A stretch of 9,192 nt of DNA from Nitrosomonadales bacterium (lineage in GTDB: Bacteria; Pseudomonadota; Gammaproteobacteria; Burkholderiales; SG8-41), in assembly GCA_009885185.1 (NCBI GenBank), contig VFLF01000097.1, forward strand, positions 1 to 9,192, in the 5' to 3' direction. Every line of letters begins with the position of its first letter. The stretch's first letter is position 1. Below the pieces are notes generated by a model that searched no databases, was not told where the DNA came from, and saw only the letters and a list, made by a program, of their open reading frames with translations. Below are positions 1 through 5,775 of the stretch, piece by piece. Position numbers and translations under genes: made by a program.

Positions 1-227
1 CCCGGCGGATTCGGCGCGAGCGTGGATTTAGCCATCGACTCCGGGCGGCCTTGTTGCCATGAGGGGGGCGGCGGCGGCGCGATGGGCTTTTGCTCGGGCT
101 GCACTTGCGGCGCGGGGGCGGCTTGAACCACCGACTCGGCAGGCTGCTGCGCGATGGCGCCGGGTGCCGCGACGATCAACGAAAAAACAAAACCGCGTGC
201 AAGACACGCCGTGAACGAATGACTCAA
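1..227 (-). CDS. Exported protein, N-terminal part, TTG start (possibly PQQ-dependent sugar dehydrogenase-like)
   Basis: This is an open frame of 75 complete codons that runs off the left edge. The start is TTG at 225-227. It is preceded by AGGAG (plus-strand ctcct, 234-238) with a 6-base spacer, and an in-frame stop lies upstream at 258-260, so no other start fits. The product begins MSHSFTACLARGFVFSLIVA and has a signal peptide of about 26 residues ending AIA, followed by QQ. A low-complexity linker rich in Pro, Ala and Gln follows, with a run of five prolines, and then WQQGRPESMAKSTLAPNPPG. A 'WxQGRP...LAP' segment just before the folded domain resembles, from memory, the start of sorbosone/PQQ-dependent sugar dehydrogenase family proteins. 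That is a weak resemblance and the catalytic domain is outside the window. Export to the periplasm is well supported; the enzyme name is a guess. Confidence 0.6.
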   Translation of the reverse strand, partial: MSHSFTACLARGFVFSLIVAAPGAIAQQPAESVVQAAPAPQVQPEQKPIAPPPPPSWQQGRPESMAKSTLAPNPP

Positions 228-233
228 GATGGG

Positions 234-238
234 CTCCT
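234..238 (-). promoter_or_regulatory. Ribosome binding site that fixes the TTG start
   Basis: AGGAG on the minus strand lies 6 bases before the TTG at 227. No ATG or GTG is available in this frame between the upstream stop (258-260) and the signal peptide, so this site supports TTG initiation. Confidence 0.65.
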
Positions 239-306
239 GCGAATTAAGTGAAAAGTTTTAGTGGCACAGCGGAAGAATGTCGACCAACGCGCTTGGGGCG
301 CGCCAC

Positions 307-335
307 ATTATGCCGCAAATTCGATAGCCAATGAA
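307..335 (-). promoter_or_regulatory. Candidate sigma-70 promoter for the leftmost gene
   Basis: On the minus strand, TTCATT (330-335) and CATAAT (307-312) are separated by 17 bases. The -10 box matches the consensus at five of six positions and the -35 box at three of six. Transcription would start near 300, leaving a leader of about 70 bases before the TTG codon. This is a pattern match only. Confidence 0.35.
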
Positions 336-340
336 TTGCT

Positions 341-364
341 AATTATTGTTTAAAAACAATAATT
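341..364. repeat. AT-rich perfect inverted repeat (10-bp arms, 4-base loop)
   Basis: AATTATTGTT (341-350) is exactly mirrored by AACAATAATT (355-364) around a TAAA loop. It starts 17 bases past the stop codon of the tctC gene ending at 381 and lies upstream of the next minus-strand gene. It could end the six-gene operon transcript or be an operator for the downstream gene. The stem has almost no G:C pairs and no clean U-tract follows, so it is not a textbook terminator. Confidence 0.5.
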
Positions 365-380
365 TACACAACAACGACAT

Positions 381-1349
381 TTACTCCGCGCGCAACCCCG
401 CCGCCGCGACCACCGTCTGCCAGCGTTGCAGATCACGCTCGATCAGCGCAGCAAACTCCTCGCGCGTGGTAGCGCGCGCTTCGCCGCCCTGATGGCCGAA
501 ACGCTCGCGCACATCGGCGCCGCCGACAATTTGCACGATCTCGCTGTTCAGGCGCGCGGTAATCGCCGACGGCGTGCCGGCAGGTGCGAGCATGCCGTAC
601 CAGGTCGAGGTCACGTAATCCGGCAAGCCCTGTTCGGCGATGGGCCGCACCTCGGGCAGCACCGCCACGCGCGTGCGGCTGGTGACGCCCAGCGCCTTCA
701 GCTTGCCGCTTTTCACCAACGGCACGGCATTGGTGGTACCCGACATCACCACGTCAATCTGCCCGCCCACCAGATCGATCATCGCCAGCGACACGCCCTT
801 ATAGGGCACATGGGTGATATCGATCTTGGCCTGATGCTTGAATAATTCCGTCACCAGATTGATGACCCCGCCCACGCCCGACGAACCGTAGCGCAGCTTG
901 CCCGGATGCGCGCGGGCATACGTGATCAACTCCTGCACCGAATTGGCCGGCACCGACGGATGCACCGCCAGCACCGCCGGCTGCTCGAACACCAGCGTGA
1001 GCGGCGCAAAACTGCGCCGCGCATCGTACGGCGATTTGCGATTGACCGCAGCATTCATGGTGAGCGCGGTGGAGGCGATCAAAAGCGTATAACCGTCGGC
1101 GGCGGATTTGGCGACCAACTCAATCCCTACGGCGGAGCCGCCGCCTTCGCGATTGAAAATCACCACGTTCTGCCCAAGGCGCTGCCCCAGCCGTTCACCG
1201 ATCACGCGCGCCACGATGTCCGCCACGCCGGCGGGTGCGAACGGCACCACCAGACGTATCGGTTTGGTGGGGTAGTTTTGTGCAACGGCCGCCGTGGAAA
1301 GACACAGCAGCGGCGCGCACAATAAAGCGATTTTCAGTCTTTGCTTCAT
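381..1349 (-). CDS. Tripartite tricarboxylate transporter (Bug/TctC family) substrate-binding protein
   Basis: This is a 322-residue periplasmic solute-binding protein of the Bug/TctC family, which binds carboxylates or related small polar solutes. A signal peptide (about 1-23, ending AVA) precedes QNYPTKPIRLVVPF. The family features follow: the ligand-loop segment FAPAGVADIVAR (Asp44), the DGYTLL block, HVPYKG, and the C-terminal RDLQRWQTVVAAAGLRAE. The frame stays open upstream to 1544, but that extension translates the palindromic repeat (FPRRRES...DSRFRGND) and is not coding. I therefore start at the ATG at 1347-1349, which has a weak GGGA site 7 bases upstream and gives the normal family length. 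The gene is last in the catabolic operon, so its ligand may be the operon's substrate. No tctA or tctB is in view; such orphan Bug genes are common in Bordetella and Cupriavidus. Confidence 0.9.
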   Translation of the reverse strand: MKQRLKIALLCAPLLCLSTAAVAQNYPTKPIRLVVPFAPAGVADIVARVIGERLGQRLGQNVVIFNREGGGSAVGIELVAKSAADGYTLLIASTALTMNAAVNRKSPYDARRSFAPLTLVFEQPAVLAVHPSVPANSVQELITYARAHPGKLRYGSSGVGGVINLVTELFKHQAKIDITHVPYKGVSLAMIDLVGGQIDVVMSGTTNAVPLVKSGKLKALGVTSRTRVAVLPEVRPIAEQGLPDYVTSTWYGMLAPAGTPSAITARLNSEIVQIVGGADVRERFGHQGGEARATTREEFAALIERDLQRWQTVVAAAGLRAE

Positions 1350-1408
1350 AGGACTATCCCGCACGTCACGGCCTCCCGCGCTCTTTGCCTCATGTGAAAA
1401 ACCATCCT

Positions 1409-1489
1409 CGTCATTCCCGCGAAAGCGGGAATCCATGCGTAGCGCCATAGGGTGACATGTTATGGATTCCCGCCTTCGCGGGAATGACG
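1409..1489. repeat. Palindromic dispersed repeat with two ATTCCC-N8-GGGAAT cores
   Basis: Two 28-base arms (1409-1436 and 1462-1489) are inverted copies with a single mismatch, around a 25-base centre. Each arm holds its own 20-base palindrome, ATTCCC-GCGAAAGC-GGGAAT (1413-1432) and ATTCCC-GCCTTCGC-GGGAAT (1466-1485). Both fit the neisserial dRS3 consensus ATTCCC-N8-GGGAAT. Translated in one frame, the element gives the 'FPRRRES...DSRFRGND' peptide often seen as a false N-terminus in proteobacterial annotations. It lies between the DUF35 gene and tctC and would form a strong hairpin in the operon mRNA, which might affect processing or read-through. Confidence 0.85.
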
Positions 1490-1520
1490 GCTTGGAGTTT
1501 GATGACTTCACATCAAAGCC
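1489..1520 (-). repeat. Small hairpin downstream of the DUF35 gene
   Basis: TTTGATG (1498-1504) and CATCAAA (1511-1517) form a perfect 7-bp stem with a 6-base loop. It may extend through GGC/GCC flanks with a small bulge. It lies just past the DUF35 stop codon at 1541 and abuts the larger palindromic repeat. No T-tract follows on the minus strand, so I do not call it a terminator. Confidence 0.35.
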
Positions 1521-1540
1521 GGATGATCGCTGTTTTTTAT

Positions 1541-1954
1541 TCATGATTCCGTCTCGGGCCGGAACACCGGCAACGTCGTTTCATCGTCCTGTTTCTCAAA
1601 GGCAACCGTCACGCGCAGACCTATGTGCACAGCTTCCGGCGACACATGCGTCAGCCGCGTCATCAAATGCGGCCCTTCATCCAGCGCCACCACCGCCACC
1701 ACGTACGGCAAGAGTTCCTCGAAGCCCTTGCTCGGCGCGCGATGCACCACGGTGAAACTGTAAACCTCGCCGGCGCCGCTGACAGCCTGCCATGTGAGTT
1801 GCGTTGAGCCGCAATGCGGGCAGACGGCGCGGGGATAAAAATGAAACTTCGCGCACGCTTCGCAATGCGGTAATTTTAATTCGCCCTGATGCGCGGCCTG
1901 CCAGTAGGGCGCGGTGAGCGGATTGGGTGACGGCAGCGGTCTATGCGTAATCAT
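1541..1954 (-). CDS. Zn-ribbon / OB-fold DUF35 protein, partner of the thiolase-like protein
   Basis: This 137-residue protein has the two-part DUF35 layout. An N-terminal helix and rubredoxin-like zinc ribbon carries CxxC pairs at Cys31/Cys34 and Cys45/Cys48 (LPHCEACAKF...AVCPHCGS). A beta-barrel OB-fold follows from about residue 55 (GAGEVYSFTVVHRAP...PYVVAVVALDEG...LRVTVAFEK). Proteins of this family act as essential partners of SCP2-type thiolase-like enzymes and can form part of their acyl-CoA site, as in the Ltp2/ChsH2-DUF35 aldolase. The gene starts 28 bases after the thiolase-like gene ends. No good ribosome site precedes the ATG at 1952-1954, and the spacer is unusually AT-rich. The family call is firm; a complex with the neighbouring protein is inferred from adjacency and known pairs. 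Confidence 0.9.
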   Translation of the reverse strand: MITHRPLPSPNPLTAPYWQAAHQGELKLPHCEACAKFHFYPRAVCPHCGSTQLTWQAVSGAGEVYSFTVVHRAPSKGFEELLPYVVAVVALDEGPHLMTRLTHVSPEAVHIGLRVTVAFEKQDDETTLPVFRPETES

Positions 1955-1982
1955 ATGTAACTATTTGTTTTAAACACTTTTT

Positions 1983-3143
1983 TTATAAACCCAATATCAG
2001 CGTGCAATGTATCGCGATGGTGCCGCCGTTGCCATGCACCAGCGCGAGTTTCGCGTCCTTCACCTGCCTCGCGCCGGCCTGCCCGCGCACCTGGCGCACA
2101 CCTTCGAGCACATGAAACAAACCGCCGCCAAGTCCCGGATGACAAGCCGACAATAAACCGCCGTGCGTGGTCACCGGCAATTCGCCGCCGATTGCGATGC
2201 GCCCGTTTTGCACGAACGCACCACCTTCACCTTTTTTGCAAAAGCCCAGATCCTCCAGTTCGATGATAACGGTGATGGTGAAGCAGTCGTACAGCTCCGC
2301 CACGTCGATATCGGCCGGCGTCACGCCCGCCATCGCAAACGCTTTTTTGCCCGACTCCACCGCCCCGCTCACCGGCAGGTTCATCGCTTCACCCACGTAG
2401 CTGTGGCGCAAACCGTAGCCCTGCCCCAGCACGCGCACCGGCTTTTGTTTCAGATCGCGCGCGCGGTCGGCGCTGGTGACTATCACCGCCGCCGCACCAT
2501 CCGACACCAGCGCGCAGTCGTATCGTTTCAGCGGCGAGGTAATCATCGGCGAATCCAGCACATCCCGCACCGTGATCGGCTTCACCATGTGCGCGTTGGG
2601 ATTGAGCAGCGCATGCCCGCGTATCGTTACCGCCACTTCCGCCAATTGCTCGGCGGTGGTACCGAATTCATGCATGTGCCGCTGCGCGATCAGCGCATAG
2701 TTGGAGGCCACCAGCGGCCCATACGGCGTCTCAAACTGCGCATGCGCCGCGCCCGATTCGGCCATGGTCTGCACCGCGGAGGCGCGGGTTTTGTTGGAGA
2801 GCAGATTTTGCCCGGCCACGCACAGCACTGTTGCGCACTGGCCGGTGGCTATCGCCATTGACGCGTGGTGGACCATCGCCGCACCCGATGCGCCCGCGAG
2901 ATCGAGCGTAGACAAATATGCGGGCTGCACGCTCAGAAAATTCGCCACCACGCCGCACGGCATGTTCCACGGCTCCACGCGCACTGGCGTGGTAATCAGG
3001 CCGTCGATATCCGCCAGCGTGAGGCCCGCATCATCCAGCGCCGCGCGCGCCGCATCGCTTTGCAGTTGCAGCGCGCTGCGATCGGGCACTTTGCCGCAGC
3101 GGCTTTCACCGATGCCGACGATGCGGGTATCCGTAATATGCAT
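1983..3143 (-). CDS. SCP2-type thiolase-like protein, probable retro-aldolase or acyl-CoA thiolase
   Basis: This 386-residue protein has the SCP2/lipid-transfer thiolase fold, seen in the segments LDLAGASGAAMVHHA (80-94), ELYDCFTITVIIELEDLGFCKKGEGG (283-308), THGGLLSACHPG (326-337) and LVHGNGGTIA (368-377). The position that carries the catalytic cysteine in true thiolases (C-x-S-G) is Gly84 in GASG. The NEAF motif is replaced by YDCF, and the C-terminal CxGG cysteine is replaced by the HGNGG segment. His335 of the HPG motif remains. Loss of both cysteines is known in Ltp2-type aldolases, which cleave beta-hydroxyacyl-CoAs with a DUF35 partner, and a DUF35 gene lies directly downstream. The ATG shares one base with the acyl-CoA dehydrogenase stop (TAATG), suggesting translational coupling. 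The fold is certain. The reaction is inferred; an acyl-transfer enzyme or a non-enzymatic scaffold remains possible. Confidence 0.9.
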   Translation of the reverse strand: MHITDTRIVGIGESRCGKVPDRSALQLQSDAARAALDDAGLTLADIDGLITTPVRVEPWNMPCGVVANFLSVQPAYLSTLDLAGASGAAMVHHASMAIATGQCATVLCVAGQNLLSNKTRASAVQTMAESGAAHAQFETPYGPLVASNYALIAQRHMHEFGTTAEQLAEVAVTIRGHALLNPNAHMVKPITVRDVLDSPMITSPLKRYDCALVSDGAAAVIVTSADRARDLKQKPVRVLGQGYGLRHSYVGEAMNLPVSGAVESGKKAFAMAGVTPADIDVAELYDCFTITVIIELEDLGFCKKGEGGAFVQNGRIAIGGELPVTTHGGLLSACHPGLGGGLFHVLEGVRQVRGQAGARQVKDAKLALVHGNGGTIAIHCTLILGL

Positions 3144-4294
3144 TACGGCACGCGCTTCAATACATCGCGCGCAATCAACATGCGCTGAATCTCCGACGAG
3201 CCCTCGCCGATGCGATAGTGGCGCACATCGCGGTACATGCGCTCAATCGGATAGCCCTGCACAATCCCCATGCCGCCATGTATCTGCACCGCGCGATCCG
3301 CCACGCGGCCTACCATCTCGGAGCAATACAGTTTGCACACGCTGGGCGCCGTGCCGACGGCCTTGCCGTCGTCGATTTGCGCGAGCGTCTGATAAACCAT
3401 CGCGCGCGCGGCGGCGAGATCCACTTCGCTATCCGCCAGCATCCATTGAATCGCCTGACGCTCCGCCAGCGGCTTGCCGAAGGTGACGCGCGTTTTCGCA
3501 TACGCAGCCGACATTTCGAGCAAACGATCCGCCGTACCGATGCAAGAGCACGACACCGCCATGCGGCCATCGCGCAGCGATTCCTTTGCCAGATCAAAAC
3601 CTTGCCCCGGCTGGCCCAGCACGGCGCTGTCGGGCACCTTGCAGTTGTCGAATTCAATCTCGGCGAGCTTGATCACATCCGAACCCATGGTGGTATCGAC
3701 GCGCGTGATGTTAAAACCCGGCGTGCCCTTATCGACGAGAAATGCGGTCACGCCGCCGCGCGTGCGCTTCACCGAATCGGTAATCGCGATCACGGTGAGA
3801 AAATCCGCCTCGTGCGCGCCGTTGATGTAATGCTTGCGGCCGTTGATAACCCAGCCACCCTCGGTTTTATCCGCGCGCGTGGTCATCGCTGAGTTGTCCG
3901 ATCCGCCCGCCGGCTCCGTCAGCGCGAAAGCGGTGCGCATGGCGCCGCTCATCAAGCCGGTCAGATATTTGCCACGCTGCGCCGGCGTACCGTGACGCGC
4001 AATTGCAATCGGCGTCAATCCTCCGCCGCCGCTTGCCAGCAAGCCGAAGACGCGATGCGAGCGGCTGAACTCTTCGAGCATCAGCCCATACGGAAACAGA
4101 CCCATGCCCGCGCCGCCCACTTCCACCGGCAGCCGCATCGACAAATAGCCGTGTTTGCCCATCAACGGCAGTAACTGCGGCGGCAATTCGCCGGTTTTAT
4201 CGATGGCATTTTCCAGCGGCTCCAACTCGGCCTTGACGAACTTCTTCAGCGCATCGCGCATCTGCGTCAATTCCGGCGTCAGTTCAAAATTCAT
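3143..4294 (-). CDS. Acyl-CoA dehydrogenase (FAD-dependent)
   Basis: This is a full-length acyl-CoA dehydrogenase of 383 residues, which oxidises an acyl-CoA to the 2,3-enoyl-CoA and passes electrons through FAD to electron-transferring flavoprotein. The helical N-terminal domain covers about 1-120. The signature AFALTEPAGGSD (122-133) opens the beta domain. The C-terminal domain holds TRVTFGKPLAERQAIQWMLAD (268-288), the FAD-contact segment QIHGGMGIVQGYPIERMYRD, and RIGEGSSEIQR. Glu364 in GEGSSEIQ lies where medium-chain enzymes carry the catalytic base. A GGGAG site lies 9 bases before the ATG. The hydratase gene ends one base upstream and the thiolase-like gene overlaps the stop by one base. 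The chain-length or branched-chain subtype cannot be told by eye. No electron-transferring flavoprotein gene is in the window. Confidence 0.95.
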   Translation of the reverse strand: MNFELTPELTQMRDALKKFVKAELEPLENAIDKTGELPPQLLPLMGKHGYLSMRLPVEVGGAGMGLFPYGLMLEEFSRSHRVFGLLASGGGGLTPIAIARHGTPAQRGKYLTGLMSGAMRTAFALTEPAGGSDNSAMTTRADKTEGGWVINGRKHYINGAHEADFLTVIAITDSVKRTRGGVTAFLVDKGTPGFNITRVDTTMGSDVIKLAEIEFDNCKVPDSAVLGQPGQGFDLAKESLRDGRMAVSCSCIGTADRLLEMSAAYAKTRVTFGKPLAERQAIQWMLADSEVDLAAARAMVYQTLAQIDDGKAVGTAPSVCKLYCSEMVGRVADRAVQIHGGMGIVQGYPIERMYRDVRHYRIGEGSSEIQRMLIARDVLKRVP

Positions 4295-4295
4295 C

Positions 4296-5021
4296 TCAGT
4301 TTTCTCCCGCTGCGCGATACGTCACCATCGCTTGTTCGGCTTGCTCCAGCGCGGCGCGCATCGGCTTTCGCATCCACGCTTTGCTCGAGGCAAACGCGCG
4401 CGGATTTTTCGCCATCAGCTCGCGCGCGAGTTTTTCCGCCTGCGCCGCTACGTCCGACCGCGGCACGGCGGCTCGTATCAAACCCTGCCGCACGCCGTCC
4501 GCCGCGGACAAATGTCGCGCGCTTTGCACCAAGTCATACGCCAGCGCGCCGCCGATCAACGGTTGCAGTATCGCCAGCCCGGCCAGCGGCGGCGTGCCGA
4601 GGTCAATTTCCGGCAGGGCAAACGTAGCGGTTTCCGATGCCACGATCACATCGGCCAGCGCCGCGATCATGAAGCCGCCGCCGCTCGCCACCCCATTCAC
4701 CGCGGCCACCACCGGCTTGGCAAAATCCACCAGTTCCATCAACACCGAGAAAAACGCCGTGGATCGCGCCTGACGGAATTCGTCCGCCGGCCGTTCAGAT
4801 TGCTGCCGCACATCCACGCCGCCAGAAAACACCCGCTCGCCCGCGCCCGTAATCAGCACGCCGCGCACCGTGGCTTCATGGCGCGCGTCGCGCAACGCGC
4901 GCGCCAACCCGCGTGTCATCTCGATGGTCATCGCATTGGCCTTGGACGCACGGTTGAGCGTGATCCACAGTAGGCCTTCGCGGTTCTGCGTCAGCAGATC
5001 CTGCACCGCTTCGTTCACCAT
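4296..5021 (-). CDS. Enoyl-CoA hydratase/isomerase (crotonase superfamily)
   Basis: This is a 241-residue crotonase-fold protein. The two oxyanion-hole regions are visible: VFSGGVDVR (64-72) and VNGVASGGGFMIAALADVIVASE (108-130). FALPEIDLGTPP follows (134-145). In rat hydratase two glutamates activate water. Here the second is kept (Glu138 in PEI) but the first position, just after GGG-x, is Met118. Crotonases with one acidic residue are often isomerases, hydrolases or C-C lyases rather than simple hydratases. The protein is also slightly short (family about 255-265). It lies between the racemase-like and acyl-CoA dehydrogenase genes, sharing a 1-base TAATG overlap with the former. A hydration or isomerisation step on the dehydrogenase product is the simplest role. 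The superfamily is certain; the reaction is not. Confidence 0.9.
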   Translation of the reverse strand: MVNEAVQDLLTQNREGLLWITLNRASKANAMTIEMTRGLARALRDARHEATVRGVLITGAGERVFSGGVDVRQQSERPADEFRQARSTAFFSVLMELVDFAKPVVAAVNGVASGGGFMIAALADVIVASETATFALPEIDLGTPPLAGLAILQPLIGGALAYDLVQSARHLSAADGVRQGLIRAAVPRSDVAAQAEKLARELMAKNPRAFASSKAWMRKPMRAALEQAEQAMVTYRAAGEN

Positions 5022-5704
5022 TATTGAGTCTTTGCGCCGGCAGCGCGCTGAGCTTGCTTCGCCGTGACCTGTATCGACGAAAAAGCCGGCCTGCCGAACT
5101 CGCGTTCGAGTTCACCGAGAATTTCAACCGTGGGCAATTGCGAGCAGCCGATAAACAGCGCCTCGCAGTCGTCGCGCATGGTCTCGCGCGCGAGCTTGGC
5201 CACCTGATGCGCCTCGATACGGCCCAGCTCATCGGTGGTCTGCGCGTAAAAACTGTTGAAGCTTTTTACCGAGATGCCGCCGTCCGCGAGAAAGGCTTTG
5301 AGTTGCACATTCACCGGCTCCAGATACGGCGTCACCAGCGCGATGTGCTTCACCCCCGCCTCCTGCAACGCCAGCACCATCGAGCGCGCGGTGGTCACCA
5401 CGTTCTTGCCGGTGACAGTCGCCAGATCGGCCTGCAATGCCGCATCGCCCGCCGGGCCGGAAATAAACCCCGCTGCCGTGCAGCCATACGCCACCGCATC
5501 GATCTGCGAATCATGAAAAGCCTCTGCCAGCTTCAGCGCCGCCGCGCGGTATTCGGGCAGCGATTCCTTGGTCAGCAATCCCTTGCCGCGCGGAATCTTC
5601 ACCGTCTTGCAGGTGGAGCCCGCAGGCAACCACGCCAGCAGTTCGCGTTCCATGGTGGTGTTGTTGATCGGCACCATCAGGCCGACATGCAGCGATTCGT
5701 TCAT
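5021..5704 (-). CDS. Asp/Glu racemase superfamily, maleate isomerase / arylmalonate decarboxylase-like
   Basis: This 227-residue cofactor-independent enzyme belongs to the family of Asp/Glu racemases, maleate cis-trans isomerase and arylmalonate decarboxylase. The N-terminal GLMVPINNTTMERELLAW is typical of the maleate isomerase/decarboxylase branch. Two candidate catalytic cysteines sit at the expected places, Cys75 (AYGCTAAGF) and Cys187 (FIGCSQLPT). The arylmalonate decarboxylase subgroup keeps only the second, so isomerase or racemase chemistry on a small di- or carboxylic acid is more likely. The ATG at 5702-5704 has GGAG 8 bases upstream. It is the first gene of the operon and is coupled to the hydratase gene by TAATG. 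It may adjust the geometry or stereochemistry of the imported acid before or after CoA activation. Substrate unknown. Confidence 0.85.
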   Translation of the reverse strand: MNESLHVGLMVPINNTTMERELLAWLPAGSTCKTVKIPRGKGLLTKESLPEYRAAALKLAEAFHDSQIDAVAYGCTAAGFISGPAGDAALQADLATVTGKNVVTTARSMVLALQEAGVKHIALVTPYLEPVNVQLKAFLADGGISVKSFNSFYAQTTDELGRIEAHQVAKLARETMRDDCEALFIGCSQLPTVEILGELEREFGRPAFSSIQVTAKQAQRAAGAKTQ

Positions 5705-5715
5705 GCGTGTTGCTC

Positions 5716-5751
5716 CGGTAGGGATGCGTATTTCATCTGGCTATCCTACCG
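5716..5751. promoter_or_regulatory. Inverted repeat in the divergent racemase / tctC-relic intergenic region
   Basis: CGGTAGGGAT (5716-5725) faces ATCCTACCG (5743-5751). The arms pair over 9 bp with one bulged G, and the outer 7 bases (CGGTAGG/CCTACCG) are perfect. The repeat lies within the 71-base gap between the divergent starts at 5704 and 5776 and touches the ribosome site of the racemase gene. It could be an operator for an unidentified regulator or an mRNA hairpin at the operon's 5' end. Confidence 0.45.
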
Positions 5752-5775
5752 CGAAACACTTAACGGGTACACGCA

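Larger units (their letters stand above)
381..5704 (-). other. Putative six-gene catabolic operon
   Basis: Six genes on one strand run racemase, enoyl-CoA hydratase, acyl-CoA dehydrogenase, thiolase-like protein, DUF35 protein, tctC. The junctions are a 1-base TAATG overlap at 5021, a 1-base gap at 4295, a 1-base TAATG overlap at 3143, a 28-base gap at 1955-1982, and 191 bases with a palindromic repeat at 1350-1540. The first four genes are very likely co-transcribed and translationally coupled. Inclusion of the last tctC is less certain because the repeat could end or process the transcript. Confidence 0.7.

Noticed and set aside
1396..1489. Rho-independent terminator formed by the palindromic repeat
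   Set aside because: The stem is strong, but the only T-run on the minus strand (five T's) lies 7 bases after it, so it is not a proper terminator; it is kept as a repeat.
1350..1544. N-terminal extension of the first tctC frame (387-residue version)
   Set aside because: The added 65 residues translate the palindromic repeat and precede a proper signal peptide; the internal ATG at 1349 gives the normal family length.
1955..1982. Internal promoter for the DUF35 gene in an AT-rich spacer
   Set aside because: The spacer holds TATAAA-like runs, but no -35 box at proper spacing could be supported and the gap is only 28 bases.
2701..3486. Plus-strand frame of 261 codons opposite the thiolase-like and dehydrogenase genes
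   Set aside because: It lies antisense to two clear genes, has an arginine-, serine- and proline-rich composition with no domain, and is explained by high GC at third codon positions.
4155..4973. Plus-strand frame of 272 codons opposite the crotonase gene
   Set aside because: It is rich in His and Arg, has no motif, and is fully antisense to a recognised enzyme gene.
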